NCBI GenBank assembly: GCA_030740135.1 | Contig: JASLXW010000052.1 | Location: 1-13,635 of the forward strand | Direction of reading: 5' to 3' | DNA from: Nitrospinota bacterium | GTDB lineage: Bacteria > UBA8248 > JACPRG01 | Length of the DNA stretch: 13,635 bases | Part shown: piece after piece, positions 7,163 through 13,635 of the stretch | How the letters are laid out: every line of letters begins with the position of its first letter | Position numbering within the stretch: the stretch's first letter is position 1 | Translations under genes and position numbers: made by a program | Notes under the pieces: generated by a model | Told to the model about the DNA's origin: nothing | The model's database searches: none | What the model saw: only the letters and a program-made list of their open reading frames with translations

Positions 7163-8497
7163 ATGAGCCACGAATACCACAACCCGGACATGGAGACCCT
7201 GCCGCGAAAGGTCCTCATGGCCCTCCAGCCCCAGAAGCTCCAATCCTACCTTCCGCGGGTCTACGCGCGGAGCGGGTTCTACCGGGAGCGCTTCGACGCC
7301 GCCGGCGCCCGCCCCGATCAGTTCAAGACCCTGGACGACATCCGGCGGTTCCCGATCACGTACAAGTCCGACCTGCGCGCCGAGCAGGAGGCCCATCCCT
7401 ATTTCGGGCGCATCCCCATCTGCGAGGCCGGCGAGCGCCGCGAGATGCACCCCTCCACGGGCACCACCGGCCGCCCCGTCAACACGATCTGGACCCGCTC
7501 GGACATCGATTACTTCACCGACATGGGGGCCCGCGTCTACCGGGGGATGGGGGTGCGGGCCGGCGACATCATCCAGAACGCCCTGAGCCAGGGTCTCTGG
7601 GCCGGGGGGATCTCCGTCCAGTACTTCGGCTTCGCCCTGGATTGCTTCGTCATCCCCGTCGGCGCGTCGATGACCGACCGTCAGATCGACTTCCTGGTGA
7701 ACCTGAAAACCACGGTCCTGGTGGCCACGCCGTCGTTCGCCCTCTACCTGTCGGAGCAGCTCCGCGAGCGCGGTCACTCGACGGACGACCTCGCCCTGCG
7801 CGTGGGGATCTTCGGCGGGGAGGCGGGGACGGCCCTTCCGGCCACGCGCGGCCTCCTCGAAGAGCGGCTGGGACTCGACGCGTACGACTACTACGCCCTG
7901 ACCGAGATCGGCGCGTCCTTCACCGGCGAGTGCCGGGCCAAGGCGGGGATCCACTGGTGGGAGGACTACCACCTCTTCGAGGTCCTCGACCCCGAAAGCC
8001 TCGAGGCCGTCCCCGAGGGGGAGACGGGCGCGCTCGTCGTCACGCACCTCGACCGCGAGGGCTTCCCGCTCATCCGCTACTGGACGGGCGATTTCATCCA
8101 AATGACCGCCGAGCCCTGCCCCTGCCGGCGCACGCACATCCGCTCCCCCGGCGGCATCCGGGGCCGGGCGGACGACATGGTCATCTTCGCCGGCGCCAAC
8201 TTCCACCCCGCCCAGGTCGAGCAGGCGGTGCGGTCTTTCCCGGAGCTCTCGGCCGAATACCACATCCTCCTCGACCATGACGCCGAACGGCGCCGGGACA
8301 CCTGCGTCGTCCAGGTGGAATCTCAAGAGCCGCTCCCCGACGCGGAAGCCGGCAACCTGCGGGATCAACTCGTCCGGGCGCTTCGGGAGGCCCTGCTTTT
8401 CCGGCCCGATGTGGAATTTCTTCCGCCCGGGTCGCTGGAGCGCACAACGTTCAAGGCCCGGCGGGTGACGGATCACCGCCGGCAATACGTCCGGTAA
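7163..8497 (+). CDS. PaaK-like acyl-CoA ligase (phenylacetate-CoA ligase family)
   Basis: 444 aa, the usual length for the PaaK family. It forms a CoA thioester from a carboxylic acid through an acyl-AMP intermediate. Motifs in order: ATP-binding loop HPSTGTTGRPV (96-106), YYALTEIG (243-250), RYWTGD (305-310), the EPCPCRRTH cysteine segment typical of the family (~317-325), the C-terminal hinge GRADDMVIFAGANFHP (334-349) and the catalytic lysine K431 in TTFKARRV. Phenylacetate is the classic substrate, but several positions near the pocket are non-canonical (STGTTGRP rather than SSGTTGKP, TEIGAS rather than SEIxGP), so another aromatic or aliphatic acid is equally possible. No Shine-Dalgarno precedes the ATG, which lies 25 nt after the thioesterase stop; translation may depend on reinitiation. 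The next gene begins 9 nt downstream. Confidence 0.88.
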   Translation: MSHEYHNPDMETLPRKVLMALQPQKLQSYLPRVYARSGFYRERFDAAGARPDQFKTLDDIRRFPITYKSDLRAEQEAHPYFGRIPICEAGERREMHPSTGTTGRPVNTIWTRSDIDYFTDMGARVYRGMGVRAGDIIQNALSQGLWAGGISVQYFGFALDCFVIPVGASMTDRQIDFLVNLKTTVLVATPSFALYLSEQLRERGHSTDDLALRVGIFGGEAGTALPATRGLLEERLGLDAYDYYALTEIGASFTGECRAKAGIHWWEDYHLFEVLDPESLEAVPEGETGALVVTHLDREGFPLIRYWTGDFIQMTAEPCPCRRTHIRSPGGIRGRADDMVIFAGANFHPAQVEQAVRSFPELSAEYHILLDHDAERRRDTCVVQVESQEPLPDAEAGNLRDQLVRALREALLFRPDVEFLPPGSLERTTFKARRVTDHRRQYVR

Positions 8498-8506
8498 GGA
8501 GGCCGC

Positions 8507-9298
8507 ATGGCGGAATTCAAGTCCATCACCCTCAAAGAGAGCAAAGGGCTGTTGACGCTCACCCTGAACCGCCCCGACCGGCTCAACGCCCTCCTCATGG
8601 AATCCCTGGAGGAGATCGACGCGGCCCTGGAGCGGGCGGCCTCGCGGAAGGTCGTCCGCGCGGTCATCGTCACCGGGGCCGGCCGGGCGTTCTGCTCGGG
8701 ATTGGACCTGTCCTGCCTGAAGACGTTCCAAAAGGAGACCGCCGCCGGGATGCGGCGCGTCCTCCGGAGGATCAACGCGACGTTCAACGCCTTCGAGCAA
8801 ATCGAGAAGCCGGTGGTGGCGGCCCTCAACGGCGCCGCGGTCGGCGCCGGGCTGGAGATCGCCCTGGCCTGCGACGTCCGGATCGCGGCCGGGGGCGTCC
8901 GGATGGGCCTGGTCGAAACACGCGTGGGCGTCATGCCCGACGGGGGCGGATGCGTCCGGCTGGCCCGCAACGTGGGCATCGGCCGGGCGAAGGAGATGAT
9001 CCTGACAGGGAACCTGATCCCCGCGGACGAGGCCCACCGCATCGGGCTGGTCAACCGCGTCGTCCCCGCGAAGGACCTCGGCCGGGCCGCGAGGCGGTTC
9101 GCCGAAGAGCTCCTCCAGGGGGGACCGCTGGGGATCGGGCTGGCCAAGCGCGTCATCGCCCGCGCCTACGCCATGGACGTCGAGGCCGGAATCGAGCTGG
9201 AGGCCCTGGCGGCAGGCGCCCTCTACTCCAGCCGGGACGCCCAGGAGGCCGCGCGCGCCCTGAAGACGCGGCGAAAACCCCGGTTCCAAGGCCGATAG
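8507..9298 (+). CDS. Enoyl-CoA hydratase/isomerase (crotonase) family protein
   Basis: 263 aa, standard crotonase length. The oxyanion-hole segments are present (GRAFCSGLDL at 59-68 and GAAVGAGLE at 109-117). Both catalytic glutamates of true hydratases are conserved: E117 (equivalent to rat E144) and E137 in GLVETRVGVMP (equivalent to E164), which supports hydration of a 2-enoyl-CoA rather than a mere isomerase or decarboxylase. An AAGGAGG ribosome site starts inside the stop codon of the upstream ligase and lies 4 nt from the ATG, indicating tight coupling. The C-terminal helix region (SRDAQEAARALKTRRKPRF) is intact. In context it would act on the CoA ester formed by the ligase. The exact acyl chain cannot be told. 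Confidence 0.9.
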   Translation: MAEFKSITLKESKGLLTLTLNRPDRLNALLMESLEEIDAALERAASRKVVRAVIVTGAGRAFCSGLDLSCLKTFQKETAAGMRRVLRRINATFNAFEQIEKPVVAALNGAAVGAGLEIALACDVRIAAGGVRMGLVETRVGVMPDGGGCVRLARNVGIGRAKEMILTGNLIPADEAHRIGLVNRVVPAKDLGRAARRFAEELLQGGPLGIGLAKRVIARAYAMDVEAGIELEALAAGALYSSRDAQEAARALKTRRKPRFQGR

Positions 9299-9310
9299 AG
9301 GTCCATCCCC

Positions 9311-10933
9311 ATGCCCCCTACGCATCGCATGACCGCAGCGAAGGCCGTCGTCGAATCCCTCCGCCGGCTCGGCCTCGACACCGTTTTCGGTTTGCCCGGC
9401 GTTCACAACCTTCCCCTGTACGACGCCCTTCACGGCGCGCCGGACATCCGCCACGTCCTGGCCCGGAACGAATCGGGGGCGGCCTTCATGGCCGACGGTT
9501 ACGCCCGCGCCTCGGGCCGGCCGGCCGCCTTGTTCACCATCACCGGCCCCGGCGTCCTGAACGCCATGACCGGCGTGGCCGAGGCGCACGCCGCCTCCTC
9601 GCCAATCCTTTGGATCGCGACCGAGATTCCCGCCCACACGCGGAACGAAGGGAAAAGGGGGGCCCTTCACGAATTGGACGATCAGATGGCCTTGACCCAA
9701 ACCGTCACCCGGTTTCAATGCCGGGTGGAAGACCCCGGGGCCGTCCCCTCGGCCCTGGCCGTGGCGTGGCATCACCTGAGCCGCGGGAGGCGGGGCCCCG
9801 TCTACGTCGAGATCCCCCTGGACGTCCTCGACCAGGAAGGCGAAGTCTCGTTCCCGGACCCCCGCCCGCCGGGGGAGAAGGGGGGGCGCGGGATCGACGA
9901 GGCGGCCGTCCGCGGGGCGGCGGACCTGTTGAGGGCGGCCGAGCGGCCCGTGTTCGTCATCGGGGGCGGGGCCGCCTGGGCGGAGGCCGGCGGCGAGGCG
10001 GTCCGCCTGGCCGAGCGGCTCGGGTCGCCCGTCCTGTCCACCCCCACCGGCAAGGGCGTCTTCCCCGAAGACCATCCCCTGTTCCTGGGAAGCCTCTGGA
10101 GCAACACCTGGGACCGGCGGGAATCGGTCCGGCGGGCATTGGAAGAGAGCGACCTCTGCCTCGCCGTCGGAACGCGCTTCAGCGCCGCCGCGACCGACGG
10201 GTGGAAGGTCCGCTTGCCCGAGCGGCTCATCCGGATAGACGCCGACGCCGATCGCATGAACGAGAATTATCCGTCCGCCGTGGGGATTGCCGGGGACGCC
10301 AGGCACGCCCTGGCCGCGCTGGTGGAGGCGCTGGACGAGGGGGGCGCCGGGACCGGCGGGACAACGGGCCAAACCTGGTTTCGGCGCGGGGGCGATTCCG
10401 AGCCCGACCCGGCCGCGGCCGCGCTGCTTCGGGAGATCCGGGAGGGCCTCCCCCGGGACGCCGTCACCTGCTGGGACAGTCTGATCAGCCTCTGGGCCGC
10501 GACGCGGTTTCCGATCTTCGAGCCGCGGACGTTCCTCCTCTCCTCCGGCCTCTGCACGTTGGGGTACGCCCTGCCCGCCGCCCTCGGCGCGCAGGCGGCC
10601 CATCCGAATCGCCGGGTCGTGGCGGTGACGGGGGACGGGGCCTTTCTGTTCACATTGGCCGAGTTGGCGACGCTGGCCGAGGAGGGCCTGCCGGTGACGG
10701 TCCTCCTCTTGAATGACGGGGGGTACGGGGCCATCCGCAACGCCCAGGAGCGCCGGTACGGGGGCCGGACCATCGCCTGCGATCTCCGGAACCCGGATTT
10801 CGTCCGCCTGGCCGAGTCCTTCGGGATCGAGGCGCGGCGGCTCTCAGGTGTAGAGGCGGTGGGAAAAGCACTGGGGGAGGCGCCGGCGGGCCCGCGGCTC
10901 CTCGTCCTCGAGTTGGGCCTGACGTCGCCGTAG
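9311..10933 (+). CDS. Thiamine diphosphate-dependent enzyme, acetolactate synthase/2-oxoacid decarboxylase/2-hydroxyacyl-CoA lyase superfamily
   Basis: 540 aa with the three-domain ThDP layout. The N-terminal PYR domain starts with VFGLPGVHN and carries the cofactor-activating glutamate E54 in RNESGAAFMADGYAR. The central domain has VFVIGGGAAWAEAGG (~215-230) and STPTGKGVFPEDHP. The C-terminal PP domain has the metal/ThDP motif GDG (441-443) with N468 (LLLNDGGYG). Such enzymes cleave or make C-C bonds next to a carbonyl: acetolactate synthase, benzoylformate decarboxylase, oxalyl-CoA decarboxylase, 2-hydroxyacyl-CoA lyase. It is unlikely to be the housekeeping acetolactate synthase, since no ilvN or ilvC lies nearby and it closes an acyl-CoA operon, 12 nt after the hydratase stop. 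AGAGG 9 nt upstream supports the ATG at 9311; M7 (9329) is an alternative. Superfamily firm, reaction open. Confidence 0.87.
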   Translation: MPPTHRMTAAKAVVESLRRLGLDTVFGLPGVHNLPLYDALHGAPDIRHVLARNESGAAFMADGYARASGRPAALFTITGPGVLNAMTGVAEAHAASSPILWIATEIPAHTRNEGKRGALHELDDQMALTQTVTRFQCRVEDPGAVPSALAVAWHHLSRGRRGPVYVEIPLDVLDQEGEVSFPDPRPPGEKGGRGIDEAAVRGAADLLRAAERPVFVIGGGAAWAEAGGEAVRLAERLGSPVLSTPTGKGVFPEDHPLFLGSLWSNTWDRRESVRRALEESDLCLAVGTRFSAAATDGWKVRLPERLIRIDADADRMNENYPSAVGIAGDARHALAALVEALDEGGAGTGGTTGQTWFRRGGDSEPDPAAAALLREIREGLPRDAVTCWDSLISLWAATRFPIFEPRTFLLSSGLCTLGYALPAALGAQAAHPNRRVVAVTGDGAFLFTLAELATLAEEGLPVTVLLLNDGGYGAIRNAQERRYGGRTIACDLRNPDFVRLAESFGIEARRLSGVEAVGKALGEAPAGPRLLVLELGLTSP

Positions 10934-11063
10934 GAAGACATCCGGCGACCTGGAGGCCTAAGCCGGATTTCTCATCAGCCGATCGGTGCGCCGACCACCC
11001 GCATCCTTCAGGTTGGAGGAGAGGATTGAGGGTCGTGAGAAATGCGGTTGACGCCGCGTTGAT

Positions 11064-11096
11064 CCCCCGCGCGCATTCACGGCTCAATCGCGGGGG
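11064..11096. terminator. GC-rich hairpin between convergent genes, possible bidirectional terminator
   Basis: CCCCCGCG (11064-11071) and CGCGGGGG (11089-11096) form a perfect 8-bp stem with a 17-nt loop. It overlaps the last codons of the minus-strand glycosidase gene and sits ~130 nt after the plus-strand operon. No U-run follows on either strand, so intrinsic termination is uncertain. The rest of the 150-nt gap 10934-11083 shows only a weak ATTTCTCA/TGAGAAAT dyad. Confidence 0.35.
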
Positions 11097-12076
11097 AAGA
11101 ACCCGAGGGCGACGGGCACGGGGTTGCCTTTGACCTGGGGCGGATTTCCTTTGAGACCGTTCTTTCGGACATAGAGTTGGGCGGAGGCGCCTCCGTCCAG
11201 GTTCAGCGCCCAGCGTATTTCCGCGTTGCGGGCTTTCGCGCCGCCTTCCAGCCCGGCGTATTGAAGCATCACGTCGCGCAGCTCACACCAGTTCATCCCG
11301 TTCAGCGGCGTGGCCGTCACCCAAATCACAAATCGTCCCCGGCCGTCCAGCGACAGGACCAGCCGGCCGTCCAGCCGCTTCGAATCCCGAAGACCCCGCA
11401 GGGAAGCGGCGGGCTTCCCTTCTGCAATAAGAAGCGGTCCCGCCTGGACCGCCAACTCCTCGCCTCCGGGCCGATATTCCTTGTTGCGCCGGATGGCGGG
11501 TTTCCCCCCCTTCACCAGGAACACCCCGTTATACAGGGCGTCGCTCGGCCGGCCCCGGAGGCCAATGAAGGCCCGCCTTCGCTTCCCATCGACGACCAAT
11601 AAGCCCAAAGGCCGCAGCGCCTTGTCGTAGAAGCCGGCGTTGGTGACCGCGAGGGCGCCCGATCGCTCGGCAAAATCCGCCGCGGTCGACGCCTTTTGTC
11701 CGAAGTCCTTGGACAACAACCCGCGGATGGAGATCTCCTTCGGGTCGGCGCGGACGAGGTGCAGGACAACGGCGGCTTTCCCCTCGGCCGGCGTGACGTG
11801 GAGGACTCGGCTTTCGATCCCTCCGGCCAGCCCCCGCCAGGCCTCCCCTTTCAGGCCGAATCGGGCGCCGCACGGGCGCTCGCCCAGAAGAAATTTCTGG
11901 GCGCGTTTGACCGTATCCAGGATCTCGTCGGACAGCGATTTGGCGGACGCCTCTCCGGCGCGCCCGCCGGACGGCGGCCCGCCGATAGACGGAAGGGATA
12001 GAAAAACGACGATGGCGCAAAGGGCCTTCCAGGCGCGCGTCCCGACGCTCGAACGGTTTGAAAGGGCCGGAGGCAT
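11084..12076 (-). CDS. Exported phosphodiester glycosidase (NAGPA-domain) family protein
   Basis: 330 aa. The N-terminus has basic residues, a hydrophobic stretch WKALCAIVVFLSLPSI (16-31) and small residues up to about ASA (43-45), consistent with a Sec signal peptide or membrane anchor. The rest matches the NAGPA fold: VTNAGFYD (144-151, usually NGGFF), LGLLVVDGK, and the hallmark ALNLDGGASAQLYV (290-303, usually NLDGGGSTTLYV). The eukaryotic relative uncovers mannose 6-phosphate by cleaving a GlcNAc phosphodiester; bacterial members are thought to act on phosphodiester-linked sugars in cell-wall or surface polymers, but few are characterised. AAGGA lies ~12 nt before ATG 12076. The gene follows the methyltransferase on the same strand after 103 nt with a possible terminator between, so it may be independently transcribed. 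Family firm, substrate unknown. Confidence 0.85.
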   Translation of the reverse strand: MPPALSNRSSVGTRAWKALCAIVVFLSLPSIGGPPSGGRAGEASAKSLSDEILDTVKRAQKFLLGERPCGARFGLKGEAWRGLAGGIESRVLHVTPAEGKAAVVLHLVRADPKEISIRGLLSKDFGQKASTAADFAERSGALAVTNAGFYDKALRPLGLLVVDGKRRRAFIGLRGRPSDALYNGVFLVKGGKPAIRRNKEYRPGGEELAVQAGPLLIAEGKPAASLRGLRDSKRLDGRLVLSLDGRGRFVIWVTATPLNGMNWCELRDVMLQYAGLEGGAKARNAEIRWALNLDGGASAQLYVRKNGLKGNPPQVKGNPVPVALGFFPRD

Positions 12077-12130
12077 GGAAAAATTTGATCCTTCCGAAAT
12101 CGTGGAATGAACCTTTCAGGCGATTAGACA

Positions 12131-12176
12131 AACATTCGTCGGATGCCGTTCTCCCGGCTTCCCGCCGCGCAATGTT
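12131..12176 (-). terminator. Imperfect hairpin after the methyltransferase stop
   Basis: AACATT (12131-12136) pairs with AATGTT (12171-12176), and inner GC blocks (CCG and CGG) can extend the stem imperfectly. On the minus strand it begins 3 nt after the TAA of the methyltransferase gene and is followed by TGTCT. This is a modest intrinsic-terminator candidate. Confidence 0.4.
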
Positions 12177-12179
12177 ATT

Positions 12180-13460
12180 TTACTCCAACAGGTCTCCCGT
12201 GAGATCCAGGACTTTCTGGAACGCCGTCTCCGGGTCGTCGCAGACCTCCGGATATTTTTGACAGAGCTCCCGGCCGATTTGTTCCAGGGAGCGGCGGCCG
12301 TCCATGCGCTGGAGGACATACCGCGCCGCCTCGCCTTCCCGGGTCAGTTTGGGGGCGTGCCGCGGGGACCGCTTTTCAAAGGTTTCCCGCAAGAAGGGAA
12401 ACCCCTTGAACGTGGACTGGCTGAACGCGGCCCGGGGGGACCGCGCCCGCCGGACGCCCGACCCGCTGAAAGGCTTCGTGTCCCAGGCCCAGAGCGTCTT
12501 CGATCCCCAGCGGTTCGAGCGCATCCTGACCTCGAGCGTATCGCCCTTGCGGACCCGCACGGGTGATTGCAAGGGAATGAATGATCGCCCCCACGTCGTG
12601 ATCGGCTCGAAGGGGCCGGTCGAGACGCGCACCCGCTTCGAGAGCCGGGCGTCGAACCACCCCGACAGGCCGTGGAGCGTGCCGTCGGATTGCATCCGGA
12701 AAGCCAGCGTCCGGTCCAATGCGAGGTCCTCCTTGCGGAGGGCGGCCAGGCGAAAGGAGAACAGGGACTCGGGTTCCGCCAGGACGTTCCGGGCCTTCAG
12801 GTTGCACGAATGGAGCTTGTTGACGGCCAGCTCGCCGAGCGGGGAGAAGTCGATCCCGAATCGGCGGCCCGGCCGGCTCGGGGTCGCTTCGATGGACCGG
12901 TAGAGCGTCGGCGCCGTCATCGGCGCGAGGAGAACCTCCAGGGAGATGGGCATAATCCGCCCGGCCGGTTTCAGGAACCGCTCGCGCGCATCGATCACGA
13001 GAGACTCCAGGTACGGCCCGAGGACGAGGGGATGGAAATCTTCCGTCACCAAGAGATCGGCCCGCTCCGGGAGTGTCACCTTGTCGGAGACCTCCTTGAT
13101 GAACACGGCTCGATCCTCAAACCCGTTAGCCCGGGCGACGGCCTTGGCGACTTCGGTGACGGGATCCCGGTCAATCCCGTACACCTTTCGGGCCCCCGCC
13201 TGAAGGGCGAAAAAGCCGTAAGTCCCCACGCCGGAACCCACTTCCACGACCGTTTCACCGGGGCGCACGGCCTCGAACAGCGCCTCGCGAAAGGCCGTCA
13301 CCCGCCTTTCGTCCCCCAGCATCTCGCGGTAAAAGCGGATACCCAATTGGACCTCCCGGCAGGAGTACGCCCGGGTGGACAATGGCTCGGTTTCGCCGTC
13401 CGATTTTCGGCCGGCTTTTTCCCCTGCCCGGACGCCGCCCGGATAAACACGCTGTGACAA
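12180..13460 (-). CDS. PRMT-like SAM methyltransferase with C-terminal PqqD-like domain
   Basis: Numbered from a TTG at 13460 (426 aa). SAM motif I VVEVGSGVGTYG (71-82) and post-I VYGIDRD (93-99) are typical of class I enzymes. TEDFHPLVLGPYLE (139-152) resembles the PRMT double-E loop, with E140 and E152 as candidates though spaced wider than in PRMT1. FLKPAGRIMP follows, then a beta-barrel region with GLSGWFDARLS (264-274) and TTW (288-290), matching the PRMT THW loop. Residues ~370-426 (LTREGEAARYVLQRMDGRRS onward) look like a PqqD domain, the peptide-binding fold used as a RiPP recognition element. Predicted role: methylation, perhaps of arginine, in a recruited peptide or protein. No in-frame ATG precedes motif I usefully; TTG 13382 (shorter) and TTG 13628 (482 aa) are alternatives and none has a clear ribosome site. 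TAAAAT just upstream of 13460 could be a -10 box. Fold firm; PqqD tail likely; target unknown. Confidence 0.78.
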   Translation of the reverse strand: MSQRVYPGGVRAGEKAGRKSDGETEPLSTRAYSCREVQLGIRFYREMLGDERRVTAFREALFEAVRPGETVVEVGSGVGTYGFFALQAGARKVYGIDRDPVTEVAKAVARANGFEDRAVFIKEVSDKVTLPERADLLVTEDFHPLVLGPYLESLVIDARERFLKPAGRIMPISLEVLLAPMTAPTLYRSIEATPSRPGRRFGIDFSPLGELAVNKLHSCNLKARNVLAEPESLFSFRLAALRKEDLALDRTLAFRMQSDGTLHGLSGWFDARLSKRVRVSTGPFEPITTWGRSFIPLQSPVRVRKGDTLEVRMRSNRWGSKTLWAWDTKPFSGSGVRRARSPRAAFSQSTFKGFPFLRETFEKRSPRHAPKLTREGEAARYVLQRMDGRRSLEQIGRELCQKYPEVCDDPETAFQKVLDLTGDLLE

Positions 13461-13635
13461 CCTAATTATTTTACCATGGCTGATGAGCGGGTCCCGGGTT
13501 TGACGGGCGAAGAGAGCCCGAGCGGCTTGGTTGGCCCATCCGGGAAATGGAGTGGCCTCTGTATAGTGTATAGGTTCAGATAGATGTGAGACATCTCCTT
13601 GGGTAGGGAGTAGAGTTCCAGGGGCCAACAGAGAG
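13461..13635. other. Non-coding window edge with palindromes, possible mobile-element remnant
   Basis: No convincing gene is seen, although the methyltransferase frame stays open through here. It holds a perfect 6-bp-arm palindrome AGATGT-GAG-ACATCT (13582-13596), an 8-bp inverted repeat GTTGGCCC (13530-13537) with GGGCCAAC (13622-13629), and a repeated GTATAG unit (13561-13573). Composition is less GC-biased than the genes. It could be an IS end or the methyltransferase promoter region; neither is proven. Confidence 0.3.

Noticed and set aside
7091..10603. 1170-codon open frame on the minus strand across four plus-strand genes
   Set aside because: It spans several gene boundaries antisense to clear enzymes with intact catalytic residues and has low-complexity composition; a GC artefact.
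10968..11044. ATTTCTCA/TGAGAAAT inverted repeat as terminator of the plus-strand operon
   Set aside because: The arms are ~60 nt apart with no U-run; too weak to call.
13461..13628. N-terminal extension of the methyltransferase to TTG 13628
   Set aside because: The frame is open, but the codons are unlike the rest of the gene, the stretch holds palindromes and an A+T-rich TAAAATAATT segment, and no PRMT needs it. Kept only as an alternative start.

Overview
The window is a piece of a high-GC bacterial chromosome. Most genes use G/C-ending codons, with many GGC/GCC/CTC/GTC triplets. The first ~1.9 kb is visibly richer in A+T. No rRNA, tRNA, CRISPR array or complete insertion sequence was found. 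The mix of genes would suit a metabolically versatile, possibly anaerobic, Desulfobacterota/deltaproteobacterium-like soil or sediment bacterium: a Mop/XdhD-type single-chain molybdenum hydroxylase, a PaaK-type CoA ligase, a PRMT-like enzyme with a PqqD tail, and a YcjM-like glucosylglycerate phosphorylase. The taxonomy is inference only; no marker gene is present.

Layout. (1) 1-1912, minus: a GH13_18 sugar phosphorylase that runs off the left edge and is probably complete except for its last residues. (2) 1913-2233: a gene-free stretch with an approximately 100-nt nested inverted repeat. (3) 2234-6320, minus: an apparent operon read from 6320 leftwards. It encodes an isochorismatase-family (RutB-like) amidohydrolase, a one-polypeptide 2Fe-2S/molybdopterin hydroxylase (start overlapping the previous stop) and a CDA-fold guanine/nucleoside deaminase broken by a single-base frameshift. 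The set fits attack on a purine, pyrimidine or other N-heterocycle: ring hydroxylation, amide hydrolysis, deamination. (4) 6321-6720: a divergent control region that also carries the C-terminal stub of a lost TPR-type gene. (5) 6721-10933, plus: a tightly packed operon of FlK-like thioesterase, PaaK-like acyl-CoA ligase, enoyl-CoA hydratase and a ThDP-dependent lyase/synthase of the acetolactate-synthase superfamily. Gaps are 9-25 nt. This looks like a CoA-thioester module for an organic (perhaps aromatic or 2-oxo/2-hydroxy) acid. (6) 11084-12076, minus: an exported phosphodiester glycosidase (NAGPA-domain) protein. (7) 12180-13460, minus: a PRMT-fold methyltransferase with a C-terminal PqqD-like domain, an unusual pairing that suggests methylation of a peptide or protein recognised through a RiPP-recognition-like element. 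(8) 13461-13635: a short non-coding edge with palindromes, possibly a mobile-element remnant.

How the genes may work together. The two divergent operons share one ~400-nt intergenic region and could be one regulon. The molybdenum hydroxylase and amidohydrolase would open or trim an N-containing substrate. The CoA ligase, hydratase and ThDP enzyme would process the resulting acid, and the thioesterase would recycle stalled CoA esters. No transporter or regulator lies in the window, so the substrate cannot be named from sequence alone. The strongest candidates for something new are the PRMT-PqqD fusion and this divergent catabolic cluster.
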